36,976 bases of DNA from Candidatus Gagatemarchaeum stordalenia (GCA_003164815.1 PLUF01000028.1:1-36976); one strand, 5' to 3'; counted from the stretch's first letter, positions 15,450-24,446 are shown. Numbers and translations: made by a program. Notes: a model not told the origin generated them from the sequence alone.

Positions 15450-15758
15450 TCAGTGCCCCTTCAGGGCGGCCTTCTTCTTCTCTTCGTACTCCTTGAGCTT
15501 CTTCCGCTTGACCTCGGCCCTCTTAGCGTCGTACTGACCGATAGGGGCGTCGGCCTCTACGTAGCCGTGGGCTATCGTTATGACGTTCTTGACAAGATTC
15601 CGGGTCTTCTCGTCGCTCTTGGAGACGACGACCTGAAGGTTCCTCCTGTCGAGGATCTTGAAGTCCGGGACCTTCTCGAGCTTCTTCAGCTCGTCCACGG
15701 CGTTTTCCATGGCATACTCGTTCCCGAACAGGCCGCGAACCTCCCAATCTCCAGGCAT
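15450..15758 (-). CDS. Small conserved-looking hypothetical protein, Lys-rich C-terminus
   Basis: A 102-residue protein. The N-terminal two thirds alternate strands and helices in a pattern that could be ferredoxin-like (WEVRGLFGNEYAMENAVDELKKL, then VPDFKILDRRNLQVVVS). The last 30 residues are a highly charged Lys/Glu helix (AKRAEVKRKKLKEYEEKKK) that may be a coiled coil or bind nucleic acid. I do not recognise the family. The ATG at 15758 is backed by a TATA-like GGTTTTTATC on this strand (15781-15790) about 27 nt upstream, shared back-to-back with the aconitase promoter. Confidence 0.7.
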   Translation of the reverse strand: MPGDWEVRGLFGNEYAMENAVDELKKLEKVPDFKILDRRNLQVVVSKSDEKTRNLVKNVITIAHGYVEADAPIGQYDAKRAEVKRKKLKEYEEKKKAALKGH

Positions 15759-15780
15759 GCGACAGCGCGACTCCTGAGGG

Positions 15781-15828
15781 GATAAAAACCTTAGAGCAGG
15801 GCCCGACCGAGACTAATCTGTATATACC
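15781..15828. promoter_or_regulatory. Divergent promoters, small hypothetical gene and aconitase
   Basis: Minus-strand GGTTTTTATC (15781-15790) serves the 102-aa gene; plus-strand CTGTATATACC (15818-15828) lies 26 nt before the GTG start of aconitase. The two boxes are about 38 nt apart. Confidence 0.55.
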
Positions 15829-15848
15829 TCCCAGGGCTCGGAAAACTT

Positions 15849-18557
15849 GTGCAGGGACACAACGACTTTGCCTCTGTCTTAGGCTGGATTGACTCTCCGA
15901 AGGGTAGGGCGGAGGTCTATGATCTGAAGGAGCTTGGCGCAGAGGGCGCCGACCTCGGGACGCTACCGTACTCAATCCGAGTCTTGGTCGAGAACGCGCT
16001 GCGCCACTCGGGAAGGGTCGATGGTGCCAACGAGGCAGTCCACCGGCTTCTCGAGTGGCCGAAGAGCGTCAACTCCGGTCTGCCGTTCATGCCGTACCGC
16101 GTCCTGCTACAGGACTACACGGGCGTCCCGCTCATCGTGGACCTGGCGGCGATGAGAGACGCAATGAAGAGGAACGGCGGCGACCCCAAGAGGGTCAACT
16201 CCGTCGTCCCCATGGACCTGATCATAGACCACTCGGTCCAGGTCGATGGCTGGGGGGACGAGGTCGCGTTCAGCTATAACGTGAGCAGAGAGTACGAACG
16301 GAACTCGGAGCGGTACTCGCTCCTGAAGTGGGCGCAGGGCTCCTTCGAGAACCTCCGGGTCTTCCCCCCTGGGAAGGGGATCTGCCACCAGGTCAACCTG
16401 GAGTTCCTCTCGACCGTGGTCGCGCTCCAGGAGCGCGGAGGGAGGCTCACAGCCCTTCCTGACACCGTCGTCGGGACCGACTCCCACACAACTATGGTGA
16501 ACGGACTGGGTGTGCTCGGCTGGGGGGTGGGTGGCATCGAGGCAGAAGCTGTAATGCTCGGCGAGCCATACCACATGCCTATCCCACGGGCGGTCGGGGT
16601 GAAGCTAATCGGACAGCTGCGGGAAGGAGCTACGACTACGGACATCGTGTTGACCGTGACCGAACTCCTGAGGGCGCGGAATGTCGTGGACGCCTTCGTG
16701 GAGTACTTCGGTGAGGGCTACCAGCACCTCTCCGTACCAGACAGGGCGACTCTCGGGAACATGTCCCCTGAGTACGGCGCCACCGTCGGCTACTCGCCGG
16801 TGGACTCTACGACGCTCCGCTACCTGCTGGACACGGGGCGGGACCCGGCCTATGTGAAGTTCGTCGAGGAGTACTGCAGGCGCCAGGGGCTCTTCGCGCA
16901 ACCCGCAGAGAATGAACCGAGATACTCGGAGGTGCTCGTCGTCGACCTCTCCCAGATCGAGCCGTGCGTCGCCGGTCCGAGAAACCCGGAGGAGAGGCGA
17001 CTCCTCAGTTCGATGCCTGCCTACTCGAGGGCGTATGTGGCGGAGCGCAGGCGGGCGCTGGCGTCGCCCTCTTCCGTCACCTCGGCCTCCGCTTCCGGTG
17101 GGCAGACTCTGGTGAGCCCGACGACCAAGGCCCGCGGCCCGGACGAAGTCGATGACGGCTCGGTGATCATCGCGGCCATCACAAGTTGCACCAACACCTC
17201 GAATCCGACGGTCATGATCGGCGCCGGACTGATCGCCAAGAAGGCGGTCCTGCGAGGCCTCTCCCCGAAGTCCTTCGTAAAGTGCAGTCTCGCTCCTGGC
17301 TCCACCGTGGTGAAGGACTATCTCGAGGGTTCCGGACTCCTGACATACCTTGACCAGCTCGGGTTCAACCTCGTCGGCTACGGGTGCATGACGTGCATAG
17401 GGAACAGCGGCCCGCTCGATCCTGATGTGGAGAGCGCGATCAAGCAGCGGGACCTTTACACGGTCGCCGTCCTGAGCGGGAATCGGAACTTCGACGGCAG
17501 GATCCACCCCCTCGCCAAGGGATCATTCCTGATGTCGCCGATGCTGGTGGTCGGTTACGCCCTGGCGGGGCGGATAGATTTCGACTTCAGCGAGCCCCTG
17601 GGCCTGGACCCTGAGGGCAAGCCGGTCTTCCTGAAGGACCTCTGGCCGACCCTACGGGAGATTAAGGAGATCGCGGCAAACTCCCTGAACAGCGAGCTGT
17701 ACAGGAAGAGGTACGCCGACGCACTGACCGGCGACCCCACCTGGGTGGGACTTCCCGGCGGCTCGGGAGACACTTTCGAATGGGACGACTCCTCTACCTA
17801 CGTCAGGGAGCCGCCTTGGTTCCAGGAAGGGGCAGACCTCGAGAAGAAGGACATCCTCGGAGCGAGGGTCCTAGCCGTATTCGAGGACAAGATTACCACT
17901 GATCATATCTCTCCGGCCGGATCGATCGCCTTCGACAGCCCGGCGGCCCAGTACCTGATCAAGCACGGTGTCGACATGGTCCACTTCAGCAGCTACGGCA
18001 GCCGAAGGGGGAACCACGAAGTGATGGTCCGCGGTGGCTTTGCCAACACGAGGCTCCGGAACCTGCTCGCGGATGGAAAGGAGGGCGGGTTCACCAAGTT
18101 CCTGCCGACAGGCGAAGTCGTGCCGATTTACGAAGCGTCCGTGAAGTACGCAGGAGCTGTTCCGCTGATAATCCTCGCCGGGAAGCAGTACGGGTCGGGT
18201 AGCTCGAGGGACTGGGCCGCCAAGGCTCCCAAGCTCCTCGGAGTGAAGGCGGTGATCGCCGAGAGCTTCGAGAGGATTCACAGGAGCAACCTCGTGGCCA
18301 TGGCTGTCCTTCCGCTCGAGTTCTCACCCGGGGAGGGCCGCCTGAAGCTCGGCCTCAAGGGGGACGAGGTGTTCTCGATAACGGGTCTGGCGGCTCTAGC
18401 GCCCGGCTCGACGCTCGAGGTGACTGCGACCTCCGCCCGGGGCGAGACGCGGTTCAAGGTCAGGGCCAGGATTGACAACGAGGCAGAGATGGGATACTAC
18501 GCGAGCGGAGGGGTGCTGCCCTTCGTCCTCAGGCGGGTCCTGTCCTCCGCAGCCTGA
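15849..18557 (+). CDS. acnA: Aconitate hydratase, AcnA/IRP type
   Basis: A 902-residue aconitase that isomerises citrate and isocitrate via cis-aconitate in the TCA cycle. The three [4Fe-4S] ligands are C447 (ITSCTN), C513 and C516 (GYGCMTCIG). The C-terminal swivel domain has the substrate-binding GSGSSRDWAAKA. Length and the RNSNRGN-like order fit the AcnA/IRP1 branch, not the shorter archaeal aconitase X or LeuCD-like split enzymes. The GTG at 15849 is chosen because the TATA box is exactly 26 nt upstream. Next is the E1 2-oxoacid dehydrogenase gene, so acetyl-CoA formation and its first oxidation steps are side by side. Confidence 0.96.
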   Translation: MQGHNDFASVLGWIDSPKGRAEVYDLKELGAEGADLGTLPYSIRVLVENALRHSGRVDGANEAVHRLLEWPKSVNSGLPFMPYRVLLQDYTGVPLIVDLAAMRDAMKRNGGDPKRVNSVVPMDLIIDHSVQVDGWGDEVAFSYNVSREYERNSERYSLLKWAQGSFENLRVFPPGKGICHQVNLEFLSTVVALQERGGRLTALPDTVVGTDSHTTMVNGLGVLGWGVGGIEAEAVMLGEPYHMPIPRAVGVKLIGQLREGATTTDIVLTVTELLRARNVVDAFVEYFGEGYQHLSVPDRATLGNMSPEYGATVGYSPVDSTTLRYLLDTGRDPAYVKFVEEYCRRQGLFAQPAENEPRYSEVLVVDLSQIEPCVAGPRNPEERRLLSSMPAYSRAYVAERRRALASPSSVTSASASGGQTLVSPTTKARGPDEVDDGSVIIAAITSCTNTSNPTVMIGAGLIAKKAVLRGLSPKSFVKCSLAPGSTVVKDYLEGSGLLTYLDQLGFNLVGYGCMTCIGNSGPLDPDVESAIKQRDLYTVAVLSGNRNFDGRIHPLAKGSFLMSPMLVVGYALAGRIDFDFSEPLGLDPEGKPVFLKDLWPTLREIKEIAANSLNSELYRKRYADALTGDPTWVGLPGGSGDTFEWDDSSTYVREPPWFQEGADLEKKDILGARVLAVFEDKITTDHISPAGSIAFDSPAAQYLIKHGVDMVHFSSYGSRRGNHEVMVRGGFANTRLRNLLADGKEGGFTKFLPTGEVVPIYEASVKYAGAVPLIILAGKQYGSGSSRDWAAKAPKLLGVKAVIAESFERIHRSNLVAMAVLPLEFSPGEGRLKLGLKGDEVFSITGLAALAPGSTLEVTATSARGETRFKVRARIDNEAEMGYYASGGVLPFVLRRVLSSAA

Positions 18558-18576
18558 CCCTATGATACCCGGGGAC

Positions 18577-18592
18577 TCGACGTCAGCGTCGA
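18577..18592. repeat. Short inverted repeat between aconitase and E1 genes
   Basis: TCGACG-tcag-CGTCGA: 6-nt perfect arms with a 4-nt loop, 20 nt after the aconitase stop and just upstream of the E1 TATA box. It could be a terminator-like hairpin or an operator; no T-run follows. Confidence 0.35.
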
Positions 18593-18595
18593 TGC

Positions 18596-18605
18596 CGTAA
18601 AATAG
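18596..18605 (+). promoter_or_regulatory. TATA-like box of the E1 gene
   Basis: CGTAAAATAG centred 26 nt before the GTG at 18627. An ATG at 18622 is in a different frame. Confidence 0.5.
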
Positions 18606-18626
18606 CGGGCTGGAGATACCCATGGA

Positions 18627-20636
18627 GTGACTCTTAGCCAACAGGGCCTCGGTCTAAGCAAGGAAAAACTGCTGAAGATGTACACCTCGATGATGAGGAT
18701 AAGGAAGTTCGAGGAGAAGATTATCAGCTTCTACACGCTCGGGAAACTCGCATCGTTCCCCCATGCGTACATCGGTGAGGAGGCGGTGGGGGTCGGCGTA
18801 ACCGCCAACCTCCGGGACGACGACTGGATTACCAGCACCCACAGGGCCGAGGGGCACGTTCTCGCCAAGGGGTCGGACACCAACCGAGTCATGGCCGAGC
18901 TCTTCGGGAAGGCCACGGGTATCTCGTCGGGGAAGGGTGGCTCGATGCACTTCGGAGACAAGTCCAAGGGGTTGCTCGGCGCGACCGGCATCGTGAGCTC
19001 TGGCATCCCCATAGCCACCGGAGCTGGACTCTCCTCCCAGGTGAGACACACCGACCAGGTGGCCGTGTCTTTCTTCGGCGACGGCGCCGTTCCCAGCGGC
19101 GCGTTCCACGAGAGCATAAACCTCGCCGCGACATGGAACCTCCCGGTGATTTTCGTCTGCGAGAACAACCTGTACTCAACGTGGACGCCATTCTCGAGCG
19201 TCTCCAAGAACACTGAAGTCGCAAGCAGGGCCGCAGGCTACTCGATCCCCGGCGTGGCGGTCGACGGGATGGATGTCCTGGCGATGTACAACGCGGCCAA
19301 CGAGGCGGTCACCAGGGCCAGGAACGGCGGGGGACCGACCCTGATCGAGGCCAAAACCTACCGCTTCGGGGGCCACTACATAGGCGACCCCGACATCAGG
19401 ACGAAGGAGGAGAAGGCCGAATGGCTCAAGCGCGACCCGATCAAGATGCTCGCCGACCACATAGTCGGGGCAGGCGTCGCGACCCAGGACGAGCTGAAGG
19501 CGATCGACCAAAAGCTCGAGGCCGAGATAAGCAGCGCCGTCGAGTTCGCGGAGAAGAGCCCCTTTCCCGCGGAGAGCGACGCGCTCAAGGACATTTACTA
19601 TGAGAATCCCAACGCGGACTGGACAGAGCCTGCCAAGAGCGAGCTCGGAAGCCGCGTGATAAGCATGCGCGAGGCGATAAACGAGGCGATGCGGGAGGAG
19701 CTGACCCGCGACCCCACCACCATCATCTACGGGCAGGGCTACATGGGCAAGCGTGGCGGTCCGTTCCAGGTCGGGAAGGGGCTGCAGGACCTCTATGGGA
19801 AAGAGCGGGTGAGGGATGCGCCGATCTCCGAGCTCACCCTCGTGGGCGTGGGGCTGGGCGCGGCCATGACGGGTCTCAGGCCGATCGTGGAGATACAGTT
19901 CGTCGACTTCACCACCCTGGCTAGCGACCAGATCGTCAATCACGCTGCCAAGGCGCACTACATGTTCGGAGGCCAGTATAAGGTCCCGCTGACGATCAGG
20001 ACCGCGACCGGCGCCGAGGGGTCCTCGGCGGCGCACCACTCACAGTCCCTTGAGGCGTGGTACATGCACATCCCTGGGCTGAAGGTCGTCATCCCATCGA
20101 CCCCCTACGACGCGAAGGGTCTGCTCAAGGCGACCATAAGGAACGACAATCCCACGCTCTTCCTCGAGACCAAGAGCCTCTACCCGCTGAAGGGACCGGT
20201 GCCAGAGAAGGACTACACCATCCCTCTGGGCAAGGCCGATATCAAGCACGAGGGCCGGGACGTCACGATAGTCACCTGGGGGAAGATGGTCCACGAGTCT
20301 CTCAAGGTGGCACAGAGGCTGGAGGCAGAAGGGATAGGGGTCGAGGTCGTCGACGTCAGGACGCTATCGCCGTTGGACAAGCGGACGATCATCGAGTCGG
20401 TCAAGAAGACCGGGAGAGTGGTCGTGGCCCACGAGGAGAACAAGACCGCCGGAGCCGGCGCCGAGATCTCGGCGATCATCTCCGAGGAGGCGTTCTCCTA
20501 CCTCAAAGGCCCGATCATGAGGGTCGCGACGCCGGACGCGATATTCCCCTACAGCCCGCCGCTCGAGAAGTTCATCTTCCCCAACGACACGAAGATAGAG
20601 GCGGCCGTGAGGGCCGTCCTGGCTTCGGGGAAGTAG
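18627..20636 (+). CDS. 2-oxoacid dehydrogenase E1, alpha and beta subunits fused
   Basis: A 669-residue thiamine-diphosphate enzyme that decarboxylates a 2-oxoacid and reductively acylates a lipoyl arm. Residues about 1-325 are the alpha subunit with the TPP motif GDG...NN (151-181). After a linker near 330, residues about 345-669 are the beta subunit, with RDAPISELTLVGVGLGAA and the C-terminal transketolase domain (VVDVRTLSPLDKRTI, GRVVVAHEENKTAGAGAEI). In most bacteria and archaea these are separate PdhA/PdhB, BkdA/BkdB or AcoA/AcoB subunits; here they are one chain. Substrate (pyruvate, branched-chain oxoacid or acetoin) cannot be settled from sequence. The GTG at 18627 fits the TATA spacing. 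A free lipoyl domain gene follows after 11 nt, so the two are an operon. E2 is about 12 kb away. Confidence 0.93.
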   Translation: MTLSQQGLGLSKEKLLKMYTSMMRIRKFEEKIISFYTLGKLASFPHAYIGEEAVGVGVTANLRDDDWITSTHRAEGHVLAKGSDTNRVMAELFGKATGISSGKGGSMHFGDKSKGLLGATGIVSSGIPIATGAGLSSQVRHTDQVAVSFFGDGAVPSGAFHESINLAATWNLPVIFVCENNLYSTWTPFSSVSKNTEVASRAAGYSIPGVAVDGMDVLAMYNAANEAVTRARNGGGPTLIEAKTYRFGGHYIGDPDIRTKEEKAEWLKRDPIKMLADHIVGAGVATQDELKAIDQKLEAEISSAVEFAEKSPFPAESDALKDIYYENPNADWTEPAKSELGSRVISMREAINEAMREELTRDPTTIIYGQGYMGKRGGPFQVGKGLQDLYGKERVRDAPISELTLVGVGLGAAMTGLRPIVEIQFVDFTTLASDQIVNHAAKAHYMFGGQYKVPLTIRTATGAEGSSAAHHSQSLEAWYMHIPGLKVVIPSTPYDAKGLLKATIRNDNPTLFLETKSLYPLKGPVPEKDYTIPLGKADIKHEGRDVTIVTWGKMVHESLKVAQRLEAEGIGVEVVDVRTLSPLDKRTIIESVKKTGRVVVAHEENKTAGAGAEISAIISEEAFSYLKGPIMRVATPDAIFPYSPPLEKFIFPNDTKIEAAVRAVLASGK

Positions 20637-20647
20637 GTGTAGCGAGA

Positions 20648-20893
20648 ATGACAGAAGTCCAAGTTCTGCTGCCGAAGGCCGACCCGAGTATGACGGAAGG
20701 CAAGGTCATGGAGTGGTCGAAGAAGGAAGGGGAGAGGGTGGAGGTGGGCGACGCGCTCGTGATGATCGAGACCGAGAAGGTGGAGTACCCGGTCGAAGCG
20801 GCCGTGGCGGGAGTCCTGAAGAAGGTGCTCGCCCAGCCCGGAGAGACCGTCGCCGTCGCCCAAGTGATAGCGGTAATCGAGACCGAGGGCTGA
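20648..20893 (+). CDS. Free-standing lipoyl carrier domain protein
   Basis: An 81-residue protein that is a single biotinyl/lipoyl domain (PF00364). The modification site is K44 in the hairpin turn IETEKVEYPV; the half-repeat structure (two strands sets around GEGERVEVGD and QPGETVAVAQ) is complete, and nothing else is attached. It starts 11 nt after the E1 stop and must be co-transcribed with it. It can act as a mobile acyl and electron carrier between E1, E2 and E3. This is notable because the only E2 in the window has a Gln where its own lipoyl lysine should be. It could instead be a biotin carrier, but MKM is absent and ETEK is the lipoyl pattern. Confidence 0.9.
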   Translation: MTEVQVLLPKADPSMTEGKVMEWSKKEGERVEVGDALVMIETEKVEYPVEAAVAGVLKKVLAQPGETVAVAQVIAVIETEG

Positions 20894-20905
20894 AGGCCCT
20901 CCGGT

Positions 20906-21919
20906 CTATCCGCCAGCCCCCATCTTCCGTAGTGCTGCCTCAGCCACCTGCGGGTTCAGGACGTTCACCGGATACTTGGGCTTCCGGCCGTGGAATATGT
21001 CCAGGATGGACTGTGCGATCAGGACAGATGTGTGCCTGCCCGTCTCGAGGGTGATGGCCGCGTCGTGGGGCGTGAACAGCACGTTCTCGAGCTGTAGGAG
21101 CGGATCCTGTGGCTCCGGAGGCTGCTTCAACAGGACGTCCAGCGCCGCGCCGGCGATCTTCCTCTCTGAGAGCGCCCTGTAGAGCGCCCCCTGATCTACC
21201 ACCCTCCCCCTTGCCACGTTTATCAGGTAGCTGCTCGGTTTCATCAGTGAAAGCTCCCTCTCACCAATCATCCCCTCGGTCTCGCCGTTGAGCGGCACGC
21301 AGAGAACCACATAGTCCGACTGGCGCAGGAGGTCGTCGAGAGGCACAACGGTCGCCTGGGCGGCCTTCACGCGCTCGGGCCTCAGGTGCGAGTTCTCGTG
21401 CGTCAGCACCTTCATCTCAAAGCCCTTCCTCGCGACGTCCGCCACCGCCGCCCCTATCCCCCCGAGCCCGACTATCCCTATGGACTTCCCGAATATCTCG
21501 TGGTGTCCGACCTTCGCGAAGTCCTTCCACTTCCCGGTCCTCACGGACCTGTCTGCCACCGCGATGTCCCGGGTGATCCCGAGGATGAACATGAACACGT
21601 GCTCGGCGACGGTCTTGGAGAGGGTGTCGAGGACGTTCGTGACCACCACACCCTTCTCGCTTGCGGTTGCGATGTCGATGTTGTCGACCCCTATCCCGCC
21701 CCGGGATATCAGTTCGAGGCTGTCAGCGGCGAGCAGCACCCTCCTCGTGAGGCGGGGCGCCCCCAGGAGTATGGCGTTGAAGCCCTTGATGCGCCCCACA
21801 AGCTCGTCCTCGGTCAGGAGGTGGGTCGCCACCTCAACCTCCATCTCCGTCCTCAGAAGGTCAAGGCCGTCCGAGTGCGGAGGCGGGATGTCCCCCATCG
21901 CTACTAGGATTCTCTTCAT
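20906..21919 (-). CDS. D-isomer-specific 2-hydroxyacid dehydrogenase family protein (Gln at catalytic Glu)
   Basis: A 337-residue NAD-dependent dehydrogenase of the 2-Hacid_dh family. The Rossmann motif is GIVGLGGIGAAVADVARKG; the substrate Arg is in NVARGRVVD and the catalytic His in FTPHD. The third catalytic residue, normally Glu in DVFExEP, is Gln here (Q266 in DVLLKQPPEP). This may lower or alter activity. The ATG at 21919 lies 20 nt after the LDH2-type gene with a GGTGAGG ribosome site, so the two form an operon reading away from the enolase-superfamily gene. Likely job: interconvert a 2-oxoacid or 3-phosphoglycerate-like acid from the sugar-acid pathway. Stop TAG; converges with the lipoyl gene with only 12 nt between. 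Confidence 0.88.
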   Translation of the reverse strand: MKRILVAMGDIPPPHSDGLDLLRTEMEVEVATHLLTEDELVGRIKGFNAILLGAPRLTRRVLLAADSLELISRGGIGVDNIDIATASEKGVVVTNVLDTLSKTVAEHVFMFILGITRDIAVADRSVRTGKWKDFAKVGHHEIFGKSIGIVGLGGIGAAVADVARKGFEMKVLTHENSHLRPERVKAAQATVVPLDDLLRQSDYVVLCVPLNGETEGMIGERELSLMKPSSYLINVARGRVVDQGALYRALSERKIAGAALDVLLKQPPEPQDPLLQLENVLFTPHDAAITLETGRHTSVLIAQSILDIFHGRKPKYPVNVLNPQVAEAALRKMGAGG

Positions 21920-21939
21920 GATCAGCTGCCCTCACCAGT

Positions 21940-22992
21940 CTAGTGGGGGGCGGAGGCCGGGGAAGGAGCGGTCTGCGGGACGGCGACGTGGTACTTCACC
22001 GCCACGGCGACGACGCGGTCCCACGTCTTGTCCTCGACGTTTATGCCGTCTGCCATCCTCTTCCTGGTCTCTCTCATCTCGGGGTCTCCCGGGATGAGGA
22101 CCTCCTTCACGCCGTCAGCGGGCGGGGAAGCACGTATGGTCTTGATCATCTTGTCCACGTTCGACTTGAACTCGTCGACATCGCTGAAGAACTCAATGTT
22201 GATCGCTTGGGCGAAGACGCCGTTCGAGCCCGCGAAGACGTCGAGGATGCCCGCGCCGGAGAGCGCGGCCCCGACAGATTCCATGAGGAGGTTGAGGGCG
22301 TACCCCTTCGACTCGCCGAAGGTGAGAAGCGCTCCCCCGTTGTAGAGGTCTGCGGGGTTGTCGGTGGGCTTCCCCTCTGAATTGAGGACCCAGCCGAACG
22401 GGATCTTCTCCCCGCGGGCGTTCTTGACCCTGATCTTGCCCTCCGCCGACATCGAGGTCGCGAAGTCGGCAACGATGGGAGGCTCGGTCTTGGCGGGGAT
22501 CGCGAAGCTCATCGGGCTGGTGGAGAGTATCCTCGCCTTCCCGCCCCACGGCGCCACGATGGGCCCGAACGCCTTGACCATCAGCAGCCCGATCATCCCG
22601 TTCTCTGCCGCCAGGATCGGGTACTCGGCTATGCGGCCCGCGTGGTTGCAGTTGAAGACCGAGACCGTCCCGATTCCGTACTCCCTAGCCTTCTTCATGG
22701 CGAGCTCCATCGCCATCTTCGCCGCGACCTGGCCATAGCCCAGCCCTGCGTCGACCGTCGCCATCGCTCCCCTGTCCCTCACAATCTTGGGGGCGACGTT
22801 GGGGTGCATCCGGCCCTCCTCGACCATCTGGACGTAGTCGGGTATCCTGATGATCCCGTGCGAGTCAACTCCGGCCAGGTTCGCCTTGACCAGATATTCG
22901 GCTACGAGATCCGCCTCTTCGGGTTTGCTTCCGGAGGCGATGAAGATGTCCTTGACAAAGTCCTTGAGATTTCGATGCGAAATCAGGGGCAC
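21940..22992 (-). CDS. Malate/L-lactate/ureidoglycolate dehydrogenase (LDH2 family)
   Basis: A 350-residue NAD(P)-dependent 2-hydroxyacid dehydrogenase of the LDH2/MDHG family (PF02615), unrelated in fold to classic LDH. Signatures: AGVDSHGIIRIPDYV at the N-terminus, the catalytic NHAGRIAEY, APWGGKARILSTSPMSFAIP and ADFATS. Substrate range in the family includes malate, lactate, sulfolactate, ureidoglycolate and sugar acids, so only the class is certain. It starts with GTG at 22992, 26 nt from a minus-strand TATA (23014-23022). It is first in an operon with the D-2-hydroxyacid dehydrogenase and divergent from the enolase-superfamily dehydratase, suggesting a shared sugar-acid or hydroxyacid pathway. 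Confidence 0.92.
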   Translation of the reverse strand: MPLISHRNLKDFVKDIFIASGSKPEEADLVAEYLVKANLAGVDSHGIIRIPDYVQMVEEGRMHPNVAPKIVRDRGAMATVDAGLGYGQVAAKMAMELAMKKAREYGIGTVSVFNCNHAGRIAEYPILAAENGMIGLLMVKAFGPIVAPWGGKARILSTSPMSFAIPAKTEPPIVADFATSMSAEGKIRVKNARGEKIPFGWVLNSEGKPTDNPADLYNGGALLTFGESKGYALNLLMESVGAALSGAGILDVFAGSNGVFAQAINIEFFSDVDEFKSNVDKMIKTIRASPPADGVKEVLIPGDPEMRETRKRMADGINVEDKTWDRVVAVAVKYHVAVPQTAPSPASAPH

Positions 22993-23178
22993 AAGCCCGA
23001 GATTTGTGAGGTTAGTATATAGTAATTTTGAGGACTTGATCCCTCCGTCTCGGCGGGACGCGACCGCGCCCGGGATCCCACACGCACGACCCCGGCCCGC
23101 GAATCTTCCCTAGGTAAGACCCACTGGGGGCGAATTCCGCAGCCATATTTTTAAGCGGAGGCGGGTCTCCGCGGACGA
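22993..23178. promoter_or_regulatory. Divergent promoter region, hydroxyacid operon and dehydratase
   Basis: Minus-strand TATA CTATATACT (23014-23022) is 26 nt from the GTG at 22992; plus-strand ATATTTTTAAG (23145-23155) is 28 nt from the TTG at 23179. The 120 nt between are G+C-rich without a clear palindrome. Confidence 0.55.
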
Positions 23179-24435
23179 TTGTCCCTAATCATCAAGGACG
23201 TACAGGTTGAGACAGTACAGTCCACCACGGAGTGGACCTTCGTAAGGGTCTATGCGGGCAAGGACTACGGGACAGGAGAGGCTACGGCCGCACCGGGCCT
23301 GAAGGCCTCTGAACCGACGCTCAGGAAGCTTCTGGTGGGCGAGGACGCGATGAAGCTCAACAGGATCGAGGAGAAGCTGAGACACGCCTCCCTCTTCGCG
23401 GGCTCTTCGTTCTATCCGCTGATATCGGCGACCAACATCGCCCTCTACGACCTCATCGGCAAGAAGGTCAACCTCCCGGTCTGGCGCCTCTTGGGCGGAG
23501 ACAGGGACGAGATCCGGGTCTACGTCGACCTGCACGCAGGAGAGGAGTTCGGCGCAACGAACGCGCTCCTGACACCCGTCAAGCTCGACTCTACGGGGAA
23601 GAGGGCCATGGTGGGAGAGTCCGCCCTCTCCGACCATCCGGTCATGGGGAGGCTCGCCAGGGAGGAGTTTGGCGACCTTTTCACGCCCGAGGCGTACTCT
23701 CGCGCCGCCAAGCGGGCCGTGAAGGAGGGGTATCAGATGATTAAATTCGACCTTGACATCCCGACCCCGTACACCGACGCCTTCAACAAGAGGAGCGGCC
23801 AGGTGACCCTGAAAGAGGCAGACTACATGGCCGAGATAGTCGCGGCGGTCCGGGGCACCATAGGCGACGACGTCGAGTTGATGGTCGACCTTCACTGGCG
23901 CTACGACCTGAACTCCTCGCTGAGGATCTGCAAGGGCCTCGAGCCCTTCAGACTGCATTGGGTGGAAGACCTCACCCCTGCGACAAGGTCCGTAGGGAAC
24001 ATCGACGAGCTCGGCATGCTAACCTCGCTCTGTCCGATTCCGATTGCCACGGGGGAGAATCTCTACACCGTCTCCGAGTTCAAGGACCTACTCAACACTG
24101 GAGTCAGGGTCTGGACTCCTGACATCTGCAAGACGGGCGGGATCACGGAAGCGAGGAGGATCATGGAGCTCGCGTCGATGTACGACATCGAGGTCTCGCC
24201 CCACAACGTCACGACGCCTATAGGCACCGTGGCCTCGGCCCACGCGGCGTCCATATCGAACACTTTCGGCGCCTTGGAGTTCCACTCGCACGGGTTCGGG
24301 TTCTGGTATGAGATGATACGGTCCAAGAAGTCGCCGATCGACCGCGGTTTCGTCAGGCTCACGGAGGAGCCTGGCCTCGGAGTCGAGCTGGACGAGAGGG
24401 TCATGGCCAAGTACTGGCCCGACTTTGAACTATAG
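23179..24435 (+). CDS. Enolase-superfamily sugar-acid dehydratase (mandelate racemase/galactonate dehydratase type)
   Basis: A 418-residue protein with the N-terminal capping domain (about 1-120) and the TIM barrel of the mandelate racemase/muconate lactonizing group. Metal ligands are D237 (MVDLHW), E263 (WVEDLTP) and E293 (ATGENLY), and the general base is H342 (SPHN). The D-x-H, E, E, H pattern is that of acid-sugar dehydratases such as galactonate or gluconate dehydratase. An insertion of about 45 residues (near 130-175) distinguishes it from short members. It should dehydrate an aldonic acid to a 2-keto-3-deoxy acid. The TTG start at 23179 is backed by a TATA box. The aldolase gene follows with its own promoter, giving the next step of the pathway. 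Stop TAG. Confidence 0.9.
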   Translation: MSLIIKDVQVETVQSTTEWTFVRVYAGKDYGTGEATAAPGLKASEPTLRKLLVGEDAMKLNRIEEKLRHASLFAGSSFYPLISATNIALYDLIGKKVNLPVWRLLGGDRDEIRVYVDLHAGEEFGATNALLTPVKLDSTGKRAMVGESALSDHPVMGRLAREEFGDLFTPEAYSRAAKRAVKEGYQMIKFDLDIPTPYTDAFNKRSGQVTLKEADYMAEIVAAVRGTIGDDVELMVDLHWRYDLNSSLRICKGLEPFRLHWVEDLTPATRSVGNIDELGMLTSLCPIPIATGENLYTVSEFKDLLNTGVRVWTPDICKTGGITEARRIMELASMYDIEVSPHNVTTPIGTVASAHAASISNTFGALEFHSHGFGFWYEMIRSKKSPIDRGFVRLTEEPGLGVELDERVMAKYWPDFEL

Positions 24436-24446
24436 CGCCCGGAAAC

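Noticed and set aside
16605-17507. 300-aa frame antisense to aconitase
   Set aside because: Arg/His/Asp-rich complement of aconitase codons; no family match.
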